Part shown: one piece after another, positions 1 to 5,404 of the stretch
How positions within the stretch are numbered: position 1 is the stretch's first letter
How the letters are laid out: every line of letters starts with the position of its first letter
Source: Methanosarcinales archaeon
Lineage (GTDB): Archaea; Halobacteriota; Syntropharchaeia; Alkanophagales; Methanospirareceae
DNA: 8,507 nucleotides
NCBI GenBank assembly: GCA_009618475.1
Contig: WJOV01000159.1
Span: 1-8,507 of the forward strand
Direction: 5' to 3'
Made by a program: the position numbers and the translations under genes
Notes under the pieces: generated by a model
Told to the model about the DNA's origin: nothing
Databases searched by the model: none
The model's input: the letters and a program-made list of their open reading frames with translations, nothing else

Positions 1-73
1 GAGGGGGGGGGCTTTTTATTCTTAAACGCTATGTTAATAAATATACATAGGGATTATTAAAAGAAAGAGAAAG
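1..73 (+). promoter_or_regulatory. Left-edge intergenic with candidate promoter for the 98-residue gene
   Basis: The window opens with a run of nine G followed by C and five T, which may be the tail of a terminator of a gene to the left. A TATA-like AT tract (AATAAATATA, about 36-45) lies about 30 bases before the first start codon, as expected for an archaeal promoter, so the transcript would start at about 66-70. The motif AAGGTGA at 71-77 looks like a ribosome binding site. It would sit five bases before a TTG codon at 83 rather than before the GTG at 74. Confidence 0.4.
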
Positions 74-370
74 GTGAAGAAATTGAAAGTGCGTTTGCCA
101 AACGGGAGGGAAATAGAAGCGATGGATGTTGACTTCGAGACGAAAAAAGAGGATTGGAATGAATATAAGCTGGAAGACGGCACGGTATTGAAGTTTAAGA
201 CGGTGGTCAGTAGCATTATTCGCACTGAGGACCACGACCCGATGACAGGTGACCCCGTCTATCACGTTCGTTCTACGAACATACTGCGAGTGAAAGTGCC
301 GGAGGAGTTGAAGCGGTTGCCTGCTGCGAAGAAGTCAGGTGGAGAAGGGGAAGGAGTGGAAGTGGGCTAA
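74..370 (+). CDS. Conserved-looking small protein of unknown function
   Basis: I do not recognise a named family. The 98-residue product begins KLKVRLPNGREIEA and continues with alternating hydrophobic and charged stretches (residues 15-75), which suggests a small beta-rich domain. The motif EYKLEDGTVLKFKTVV (about 30-45) and the segment TGDPVYHVRSTNILRV (about 58-73) look like evolved coding sequence. The last 15 residues are a low-complexity Gly/Glu/Lys tail. There is no signal peptide or membrane segment, so a cytoplasmic protein is likely. The start is uncertain. GTG at 74 gives the longest frame, but AAGGTGA at 71-77 is better placed for TTG at 83, giving a product starting at KVRLPNG; the same GGTGA signal precedes the chorismate mutase gene in this window. 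It converges on the aTrm56 gene with a 52-base gap. No function can be inferred from context. Confidence 0.72.
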   Translation: MKKLKVRLPNGREIEAMDVDFETKKEDWNEYKLEDGTVLKFKTVVSSIIRTEDHDPMTGDPVYHVRSTNILRVKVPEELKRLPAAKKSGGEGEGVEVG

Positions 371-420
371 TTAGCCAATAGCCAAGCAGGTAACAGTTCC
401 CTATCTCCTATTTGGCTATT
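365..420. terminator. Inverted repeats between convergent genes, possible terminator
   Basis: A perfect 12-base palindrome GGCTAATTAGCC (365-376) overlaps the stop codon of the small gene. Next to it, AATAGCCAA (377-385) is perfectly complementary to TTGGCTATT (412-420) across a 26-base loop. TAGCCAA is directly repeated at 372-378 and 379-385. The position between convergent genes suits transcription termination in both directions, but neither side has the T-rich run typical of archaeal terminators, so this is a weak call. Confidence 0.35.
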
Positions 421-422
421 CC

Positions 423-950
423 CTATTCCCTTATTTTCACCTCTTTACCTTTTCTCCTTGGCACTATCTCCAGTTCGGCGTGCTCGAATTTGGTTTTTAG
501 TTCTTTGCCTTCTTGCAAATAATCGAGGAATAAAGCTAATGCGGCTATTTCCGAATGCGGCTGGTTTCCTACTGCGATGTTCCAGTCCGCAGCATTGAAA
601 ATATCATAAGGGACTTTCTCAGCACCTACTACGACCATTACACGATTCGTTTCTTCCCTTATTTCGGCTATCACGTCAAGGACGTTCTCACCGTACATCG
701 TCAGATGACAGACTTTCCCGCCTTCTTGCTTCCATTTATTTAGCTCGTCGCGCCATTTCACACCTGTTTGAACAAAGAAGTCGCCACCCCACCTCTCCGT
801 TACTTCTTTTATACTTCGCTCTATGCCCTTATCATCCGAAGCGAGTAGCATGCCTTTAGCTCCTAATGCTCGCCCAACTAATCCAACGTGCGTAGTCATT
901 CGTTTATCACGCTCCATGCGGTGTCCTAATCTCAGCACTACTATTTCCAT
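423..950 (-). CDS. trm56: tRNA (cytidine(56)-2'-O)-methyltransferase, aTrm56
   Basis: This SPOUT-class enzyme transfers a methyl group from S-adenosylmethionine to the 2'-O of C56 in the T-loop of archaeal tRNAs, stabilising the elbow. The 175-residue product matches the usual family length and carries its hallmarks: RMERDKRMTTHVGLVGRALG near the N-terminus (11-30), HLTMYGENV (82-90), and the C-terminal knot region with VVVGAEKVPYDIFNAADW (106-123) and NIAVGNQPHSEIAALALFL (124-142), which form the SAM site of the trefoil knot. The ATG at 950 is the first in the frame and the product starts in the expected place (EIVVLRLGHR). No clear Shine-Dalgarno motif precedes it; upstream is an AT-only hairpin. 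It lies 134 bases downstream of the MgtE-family gene on the same strand, so co-transcription is possible but not shown. Confidence 0.95.
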   Translation of the reverse strand: MEIVVLRLGHRMERDKRMTTHVGLVGRALGAKGMLLASDDKGIERSIKEVTERWGGDFFVQTGVKWRDELNKWKQEGGKVCHLTMYGENVLDVIAEIREETNRVMVVVGAEKVPYDIFNAADWNIAVGNQPHSEIAALALFLDYLQEGKELKTKFEHAELEIVPRRKGKEVKIRE

Positions 951-1084
951 TACACAACACTTTTTCTTTTTTACAAAAAGAAAACCTGTGCTAAAAGAAA
1001 AAATCTATATGCAATGGATACTATGAAATATTACTGCAACAATCGTTTTTATTCTCACCCGCAAAAGAAGCTAACGGAGGTAGT
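951..1084 (-). promoter_or_regulatory. aTrm56 upstream region with hairpin and TATA-like box
   Basis: Reading the minus strand, a TATA-like stretch (complement of CTATAT at 1005-1010) lies about 55 bases before the aTrm56 start. TTTTCTTTTT (962-971) and AAAAAGAAAA (975-984) form a perfect 10-bp hairpin with a three-base loop, ending only 11 bases upstream of the ATG, where a ribosome binding site would normally be. The hairpin could mark the end of the upstream mgtE transcript or be part of a short leader. It may instead be a repeat remnant, since it shares AAAACCTGT with the hairpin cluster at 3375-3446. Confidence 0.35.
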
Positions 1085-2356
1085 TCACAGAATTACGGAC
1101 ATCGCAAACAAAAGGCATAATACCCCTACCACGTCTGTTAAGCTGGTTATGAGTGGTATAGTATCGTTATCAGGGTCCATGCCAAATTTAAAGGACAGAA
1201 TTGCGATGTAATAGGAAGCGAGGTTAAGAAAAGTTGTGCATAAAATACCGCCTAAAAGTGAGATAGATAGCATTTCAAATATGCTCGGAGTGGATATGCC
1301 AAGAAGGATACTCGCAACGTATGCCAATACACCGACAAATGAAAATACGAACACGGAAAGAAGGTATATCACGGCGAAATTCGCGGTGACAAGCTTATCG
1401 GGAAACGGCTTTGGAACCACCGTGCCTATGTGAAGCATGGAGGAAAGGCGAGCACTTAATATACCGCCTAACGCATTACTTTCACCCAGAAAAGGTGGAA
1501 TAATTATCAATAGAGCAGGAATAGTGATTAAAGGCAGCGACACTCCATCGGACGTTATCCTGGCAAAATCCAGTGCTATTCCGGCGAGAGTGCAGAGAAG
1601 CCCGCAGATGAAAAGCATCGGGATACTTTCCATAAGAATACGCCTTACCGCGGCATCGTTTGATTTCAGACCTTTTACGGCGCAGAAAACCGCAGCAAGG
1701 ATAAATAAAATTGAAAGCATGGTTACTAACCCCATAGGTGATTTTAGCAATATGATAGCAGCCAGGAACAAAGCGGGTATGGTTATCATGTCGCCGGCGG
1801 AGGTTATTATTGGCGAGGACATGTTATCTAAATCCCAGTTTCTTCGGTAGCCAATAATGGAGACGAGAATTGCGATGCCGAGCAGGATGATTCCGGAGAT
1901 TAAACCGCCGATTACCGAAATGAGAATGAATCCCCGGAGAGAAATATACTCGAAATCCGGCGTTGCAAACGCATCCGCTACTAATTTCGCTAAAAAGCCA
2001 AGGATAACGGAAAGAATGAGCGTTAGTAGCAGAGATGCGTATGCGTTTTGGTGTAATACACTTCCTTTTTTCAGGGTGGGAGAGAAAAGACCGAGATGCA
2101 TGGAAGTTCCTAATCGGGAGACGAGCGCACTGTAGATATTACCACGCATGGCAATTGCAGGTGGAATAAGAATCATGAGACCAGGAAGCAGTTGCAGCAT
2201 ATCTGTCATCAAACTCAACCCAATTCCAGCCAGAAGACCGGTGAAAGAACAGAATAGCAGCGAGAGGGGGGCTTGCCTGAATAAGTCTGAGAAGTTGTGA
2301 AGAAATATTGGAATCTTTTGCAGTTCTTTTATTCTCTTCCTCATCCTCATATTCAT
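1085..2356 (-). CDS. MgtE/SLC41-family divalent cation (Mg2+) transporter, two-repeat membrane form
   Basis: This is an inner-membrane channel or transporter for Mg2+ or another divalent cation. The 423-residue product consists of two tandem MgtE membrane domains and lacks the cytoplasmic N-domain and CBS pair of bacterial MgtE, as is common for archaeal and SLC41-type members. Repeat 1 (about 30-225) has LIPPAIAMRGNIYSALVSRL (63-82) and a diverged signature NMSSPIITSAGDMI with Asp189. Repeat 2 (about 245-423) has IIPPFLGESNALGGILSARL (285-304) and the classical signature DPDNDTIPLITSLTDVVG with Asp408; the acidic residues of these signatures line the ion path in the family. About ten hydrophobic segments are visible. 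The ATG at 2356 has GGGAGG seven bases upstream on the minus strand. It is divergent from aroQ. The actual ion cannot be told from sequence; Mg2+, Co2+ and Zn2+ are all possible for the family. Confidence 0.9.
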   Translation of the reverse strand: MNMRMRKRIKELQKIPIFLHNFSDLFRQAPLSLLFCSFTGLLAGIGLSLMTDMLQLLPGLMILIPPAIAMRGNIYSALVSRLGTSMHLGLFSPTLKKGSVLHQNAYASLLLTLILSVILGFLAKLVADAFATPDFEYISLRGFILISVIGGLISGIILLGIAILVSIIGYRRNWDLDNMSSPIITSAGDMITIPALFLAAIILLKSPMGLVTMLSILFILAAVFCAVKGLKSNDAAVRRILMESIPMLFICGLLCTLAGIALDFARITSDGVSLPLITIPALLIIIPPFLGESNALGGILSARLSSMLHIGTVVPKPFPDKLVTANFAVIYLLSVFVFSFVGVLAYVASILLGISTPSIFEMLSISLLGGILCTTFLNLASYYIAILSFKFGMDPDNDTIPLITSLTDVVGVLCLLFAMSVIL

Positions 2357-2593
2357 ACTCGTGCCTCCCTCTACCTACTTTCTTTTGCCCACAGGGGCTT
2401 TTACCCTTACTCATGCTTATGCTTATGCCTTTCCTCCTACCCAAGCCTAAGGCTATGCTTATGCCATTAAGGCTATCCGGAGGTTCGGGTTCAGCTTCGC
2501 TTTCGTTAGCTATTCCTTGCATGGCTATCTTGATTTTGTAACGTCTTTTCTTATTTTACCACTCCCCTTTATAAATTTATAAGGTGAAAATGA
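2357..2593. promoter_or_regulatory. Divergent mgtE-like / aroQ control region with short repeats
   Basis: On the plus side, CTTTATAAATTTA at about 2568-2580 and CTTATTTTACC at about 2548-2558 are TATA-like; the second fits the spacing to a short leader that carries GGTGA (2583-2587) six bases before the aroQ ATG at 2594. On the mgtE side the region is dense in short repeats: TATGCTTATGCC occurs at 2418-2429 and 2454-2465, TAAGGCTAT at 2448-2456 and 2468-2476, and AGCCTAAGGCT (2444-2454) is a palindrome. A minus-strand open frame starting at 2522 covers this stretch, but it runs into mgtE out of frame and is probably not real. Confidence 0.4.
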
Positions 2594-2902
2594 ATGTCGG
2601 CGGAAGAAAGTAAACTGGGTGAGATAAGGAAGGGGATAGATGAGATAGACGATGCAATTGCGGATTTACTTTCAAAGAGGAGGCAATGTGCGACGGAAGC
2701 AAAGGAGGAGAAACTGCGGCTGAAAAAACCACTCAGGGACAGGCAAAGGGAAAAGGAAGTGGTGGAGAAGTGGTGTGAGAGGGCAAGTAGAAGTGGGAGT
2801 AGGAGTAGAGGGGGCGATAAGCATGGATTAAGCGAGGAGATGATGAAGAAGATGGCTGAGCTCATAATCGAATATACGGTTAAAAATGAGATGGAAGAGT
2901 GA
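2594..2902 (+). CDS. aroQ: AroQ-class chorismate mutase
   Basis: The product should convert chorismate to prephenate, the branch step to phenylalanine and tyrosine, as a cytoplasmic all-helical dimer. The 102-residue protein has the usual length and pattern: a first helix with IRKGIDEIDDAIADLLSKR, then the loop and helix KPLRDRQREKEVVEKW and a final helix ending LIIEYTVKNEMEE. By comparison with E. coli chorismate mutase, Arg12, Arg29 or Arg30, Asp49, Arg52 and Glu53 match active-site residues Arg11, Arg28, Asp48, Arg51 and Glu52. Glu99 appears to stand where E. coli has Gln88, as in the yeast enzyme. Between helices 2 and 3 is a low-complexity Ser/Arg/Gly linker (about 63-75) that is unusual in so small a domain. 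GGTGA at 2583-2587 fixes the ATG at 2594. Its stop codon lies four bases before the preferred start of the acetyltransferase gene, implying an operon with translational coupling. Confidence 0.87.
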   Translation: MSAEESKLGEIRKGIDEIDDAIADLLSKRRQCATEAKEEKLRLKKPLRDRQREKEVVEKWCERASRSGSRSRGGDKHGLSEEMMKKMAELIIEYTVKNEMEE

Positions 2903-2906
2903 GAAT

Positions 2907-3374
2907 ATGGAACTCATGGCTATCACGGCGAAAGGAATCACGATAAAAATAAGGAATTTTGAAATCCCTGATATTAGAAGAGTGATGGAAATAGAGGAGC
3001 AATCGTTCCTGGATGGCGATGCGGGATTGTATTTGGAGTTATACGAGGAATGGCCGGAGGGTTTCATGGTAGCGGAGAAAGAAAACAAGGTGATTGGCTT
3101 CGTGGTTATGGTATTAACGCCGGAAGGGGAAGGGCGAGTATTTGCACTTGCCGTTGATTCGCGATATAGGGGAGGAGGCGTAGGGCGGACATTATTAAAG
3201 GCGGCTTTTGCCGTTCTCCGGAAAATGAAAATATGGTATGTGCTGCTGGAGGTGCGTGTAAGCAATGTCGTGGCACAGAGATTGTATGGGAGTATGGGAT
3301 TTGCCGAAATTGGATTCGTTCCTTTCTATTACAAAAATGGAGAAGGAGCGATAGAGATGCGGAAGGTGTTGTGA
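2907..3374 (+). CDS. RimI-like GNAT N-acetyltransferase
   Basis: A GNAT-fold acetyl-CoA-dependent acetyltransferase of the RimI type, whose members acetylate protein N-termini or small amines. The preferred product is 155 residues from ATG 2907, four bases after the aroQ stop; an in-frame ATG at 2886 would add seven residues and overlap aroQ. Visible are an N-terminal strand-helix (ITIKIRNFEIPDIRRVMEIE), then motif A, FALAVDSRYRGGGVGRTLL, with the pyrophosphate-binding RGGGVG. Motif B follows, VSNVVAQRLYGSMGFAEIG, and last the RimI-like ending FYYKNGEGAIEMRKVL. No membrane or signal segments are seen. The substrate cannot be assigned: archaeal RimI relatives act broadly on ribosomal and other proteins, and the link to chorismate mutase may be only positional. 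A 12-bp hairpin begins directly after the stop codon. Confidence 0.87.
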   Translation: MELMAITAKGITIKIRNFEIPDIRRVMEIEEQSFLDGDAGLYLELYEEWPEGFMVAEKENKVIGFVVMVLTPEGEGRVFALAVDSRYRGGGVGRTLLKAAFAVLRKMKIWYVLLEVRVSNVVAQRLYGSMGFAEIGFVPFYYKNGEGAIEMRKVL

Positions 3375-3446
3375 CAAACTTTCTTTGGGAAAGGAAGTTT
3401 GATCAAAGAAACAGGTTTTTGATAAAACTTTTTTAAAAAAGTTTTA
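3375..3446. terminator. Triple hairpin cluster between convergent genes
   Basis: Three inverted repeats follow one another between the acetyltransferase stop and the SepRS stop. The first (3375-3386 with 3390-3401, loop GGG) is a 12-bp stem with one G-T wobble, starting one base after the stop codon. The second pairs ATCAAA (3402-3407) with TTTGAT (3418-3423). The third is a perfect 24-base palindrome (3423-3446) of T/A tracts around a single C-G pair on each side, giving T6 on either strand. The last suits bidirectional termination. The dense arrangement could also be a short intergenic repeat element. Confidence 0.65.
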
Positions 3447-3456
3447 AATCTCGTGG

Positions 3457-5061
3457 TTATAAACTCTTCTTACCCACCACGGAAATAAAAACAGGACCTC
3501 TTATATCTATCTTCTTCTTCCTCGAAGTGATATAACGCATCGCCACCTCGTCTATCTTTACGTTTATATCCGCACCGCTTCTTACTATCCTCGCCTTCAC
3601 TTCACAATCTTTTTTATCTATTTCGCCTATTTTTGCCGCTCCCTCTATCCTTCGAGCAGCAAAAGCAGCAAAAGCATCTAAAAATCTTATGTCCGTTGGC
3701 ACGCCCTCTTCAAACGTCGTTTCCCATTCCTTTTTCCTCGGTATCCCAAATATAGACCCCTCGTGCACAACCATTTCATTCAGATATGCGGGACCGCAAA
3801 GAAGCGTGTTTTCCTCTGGCTCTGTCACCCATACTTCAACGTCCTTCCCGAATAGAGGACCTCGATATGCGAGAAACTCACAGGGTGATTTCGCACTGCC
3901 TTTATCTTCACATACCCGAACGATATTTTTTGCGATTTTATCTCCTTCAGCCGTGCCCGGTGTCTCTTCCATGCTTACCATCCCTGCTATTTCCATATCG
4001 CTCAATTCCCATTGTGCATAAAATTGCGGAAACGTTAACGCTCTTACATCGCTCGCATCGTGCAATATCATCGCTAATCGCTCCACGCCCAATCCAAGGT
4101 TCATCACGGGATACGGAATATCGTATTGCGCCAGCGCAGTGGGTGAATAAATACCAAAAGTAGCTACTTCCACCCAGCCGATTCGAGGATGATAGCAAAA
4201 AACCTCTGTTTGCGTCTCCGGCATGTAATATTTCGAGCGTTTCTCGTCCTTCCTGAATTTTATTTTATCGAAGCCAAATTGCGAAAGCAGCCCGGTTGCG
4301 ATGTCCTTACCATCGTCTATGCTTACTTCTTCATTGCATAAGACGCAGGATGCGGAATGGTAATTACGGAGCCGTATTTCGCCCTCTCGCTGCTCTCTCC
4401 TGAAGCATCTATCAACCGAGAACTGTTTTATCGGTAATGTGTTTTTATTCCAGACTTCGGCAAGTGTCAGGAACCAGCCGGAGGTCATGTGACTTCGTAA
4501 TGTGCTTCCGGAAGGAACGGGGGAAAGGTTTTTCAACTCCGGGAAAACGGCATCAAACACTTTTGCCACTTCTATATCCGCCACGTCCACACTATTTGCC
4601 ACTTCATATACCAGGTCATCGCCGTCTATCTCGCCTTTTTTATACCGGTGCAGCGTATTCCTGAGCGCCTCTATTTCCTCTTTCGAGCATTCTTTACCAA
4701 AGTACGAGCTCATTCGCTTCACACTATCCTCGGAAATGCCAATGTCCGGGCGAGGCAGACCAGCGAGATAATAACAGCGGTCCAGGACTGCAAGTGCTTC
4801 TTTTCCAAATTGCTTCTTCACTTCCGCTTCTTCTATTATCACCGGGTTCATGACTTCCTCGAAGCCGAGCCGCAGATACGCATCTCTCAGCTTTTGGATG
4901 GTTTCAAATACCGGATGCGGTTTTACACATCTTAAACGTAGTAAAGACCTCGGATATTTTTCATTGAGACTTCTCTCTCTTGCGTATTTTGTTCCCGCCA
5001 TCCATGCAGCTTCAAAATCCTTGCTCGTTTCTTCTCTTATCTGTTTTGGGTCGAATTTCAT
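3457..5061 (-). CDS. sepS: O-phosphoseryl-tRNA(Cys) synthetase (SepRS)
   Basis: SepRS attaches O-phosphoserine to tRNA(Cys); SepCysS (not in this window) then converts it to Cys-tRNA(Cys), replacing or backing up CysRS. The 534-residue length is normal for the family. It is a class II synthetase related to the PheRS alpha subunit. An N-terminal helical part (1-50) leads into the catalytic core with VPSGSTLRSHMTSGWFLTL (about 182-200), motif 2 FSVDRCFRREQREGEIRLRN (214-233) and motif 3 MNLGLGVERLAMIL (320-333), where the Arg binds ATP. The C-terminal third (about 355-534) contains the anticodon-recognition region typical of SepRS. The ATG at 5061 is the only plausible start, since a stop lies close upstream in frame. 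An AGGAG-like motif lies 15 bases upstream, rather far. A TATA box at 5101-5111 serves it. Confidence 0.97.
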   Translation of the reverse strand: MKFDPKQIREETSKDFEAAWMAGTKYARERSLNEKYPRSLLRLRCVKPHPVFETIQKLRDAYLRLGFEEVMNPVIIEEAEVKKQFGKEALAVLDRCYYLAGLPRPDIGISEDSVKRMSSYFGKECSKEEIEALRNTLHRYKKGEIDGDDLVYEVANSVDVADIEVAKVFDAVFPELKNLSPVPSGSTLRSHMTSGWFLTLAEVWNKNTLPIKQFSVDRCFRREQREGEIRLRNYHSASCVLCNEEVSIDDGKDIATGLLSQFGFDKIKFRKDEKRSKYYMPETQTEVFCYHPRIGWVEVATFGIYSPTALAQYDIPYPVMNLGLGVERLAMILHDASDVRALTFPQFYAQWELSDMEIAGMVSMEETPGTAEGDKIAKNIVRVCEDKGSAKSPCEFLAYRGPLFGKDVEVWVTEPEENTLLCGPAYLNEMVVHEGSIFGIPRKKEWETTFEEGVPTDIRFLDAFAAFAARRIEGAAKIGEIDKKDCEVKARIVRSGADINVKIDEVAMRYITSRKKKIDIRGPVFISVVGKKSL

Positions 5062-5074
5062 GGCTTTTTCAAAT

Positions 5075-5120
5075 AGCTCCTATTGTGTATATCCGATGGT
5101 TATTTATATATCTTTGCGTT
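5075..5120 (-). promoter_or_regulatory. sepS promoter
   Basis: On the minus strand a purine-rich BRE-like CGCAAAG is followed by the TATA box ATATATAAATA (5101-5111). The expected transcription start is near 5079, about 18 bases before the ATG, which leaves a very short leader. An AGGAG at 5077-5081 would lie at its extreme 5' end. Confidence 0.6.
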
Positions 5121-5142
5121 TTAACTGCGAAGAGAACATAGC

Positions 5143-5159
5143 TTGAAAATTAATTTCAA
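5143..5159. promoter_or_regulatory. Small dyad TTGAAA-N5-TTTCAA
   Basis: TTGAAA (5143-5148) and TTTCAA (5154-5159) form a perfect inverted repeat with a five-base AT spacer. It lies upstream of the sepS TATA box and between the two divergent promoters, so it could be an operator. Its short AT-rich arms could also arise by chance. Confidence 0.3.
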
Positions 5160-5169
5160 AATGTTGCTC

Positions 5170-5193
5170 ATTGTAAGCAATATTGTTTACAAT
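5170..5193. promoter_or_regulatory. Near-perfect 24-bp dyad, candidate operator
   Basis: ATTGTAAGCAAT (5170-5181) and ATTGTTTACAAT (5182-5193) are inverted copies differing at one position, so the whole is a 12+12 dyad with no spacer. It ends five bases before a TATA tract (5198-5210) pointing toward the protease gene. That is the usual place for a transcription factor dimer acting on the promoter. The regulator is not in this window. Confidence 0.5.
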
Positions 5194-5197
5194 TAGC

Positions 5198-5233
5198 CTT
5201 ATATATAATAAAAAAACATGCGTCTTTATATAT
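5198..5233 (+). promoter_or_regulatory. Two TATA boxes for the protease gene / leader RNA
   Basis: CTTATATATAATA (5198-5210) and TTTATATAT (5225-5233) are both good archaeal TATA boxes. The second predicts transcription starting near 5255-5260, a few bases before the first arm of the structured leader at 5266. The first predicts a start near 5230. Which one is used cannot be told from sequence. Confidence 0.5.
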
Positions 5234-5265
5234 CCCGAATTTCAAACTTGTTAAAAACTAAGAAA

Positions 5266-5359
5266 ACCACGGTTTAAAAAGTCCGAGATGCGCGGGGATT
5301 TGCCCTCGAAAAGAAGCGCCTTCGGCGGCGTTGAAAAGGGTACTGTGGTAAGTGCATCC
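5266..5359 (+). ncRNA. Candidate structured leader RNA (or small RNA) upstream of the protease gene
   Basis: A GC-rich island in an otherwise AT-rich intergenic region. ACCACGGT (5266-5273) pairs with ACTGTGGT (5342-5349), one G-U, as a closing stem. Inside, AGCGCC (5315-5320) pairs with GGCGTT (5327-5332), flanked by GA/GA (5313-5314 and 5333-5334) in a kink-turn-like asymmetric loop, then CCCT (5303-5306) with AGGG (5337-5340). CCCT can instead pair with GGGG (5294-5297), so two folds exclude each other. GATGC (5287-5291) and GCATC (5354-5358) can form a pseudoknot crossing the closing stem. It matches no riboswitch or guide RNA class that I recognise. It ends about 45 bases before the protease ATG and may control it or be an independent RNA. 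No conservation data are available. Confidence 0.4.
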
Positions 5360-5404
5360 TAAAAGGAGTAGTAGAAAGGAATAAAAAAGATGGAGGGATA
5401 AAAA

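Noticed and set aside
1437..1850. 137-residue plus-strand open frame opposite the cation transporter.
   Set aside because: It is the antisense of conserved membrane segments and resembles no protein; the opposite frame is a clear MgtE-family gene.
2139..2522. 127-residue minus-strand open frame starting upstream of the cation transporter.
   Set aside because: It overlaps the transporter out of frame over half its length, has repeat-derived composition and no ribosome binding site.
3689..4163. Overlapping plus-strand open frames of 110 and 125 residues opposite sepS.
   Set aside because: They are antisense to a clearly real synthetase gene, have no recognisable domain and no ribosome binding site.
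5266..5359. A tRNA, box H/ACA or known fluoride-type riboswitch at the structured leader.
   Set aside because: No cloverleaf or T-loop consensus, no ACA box at the expected distance after the stem, and the fluoride-riboswitch consensus is absent.
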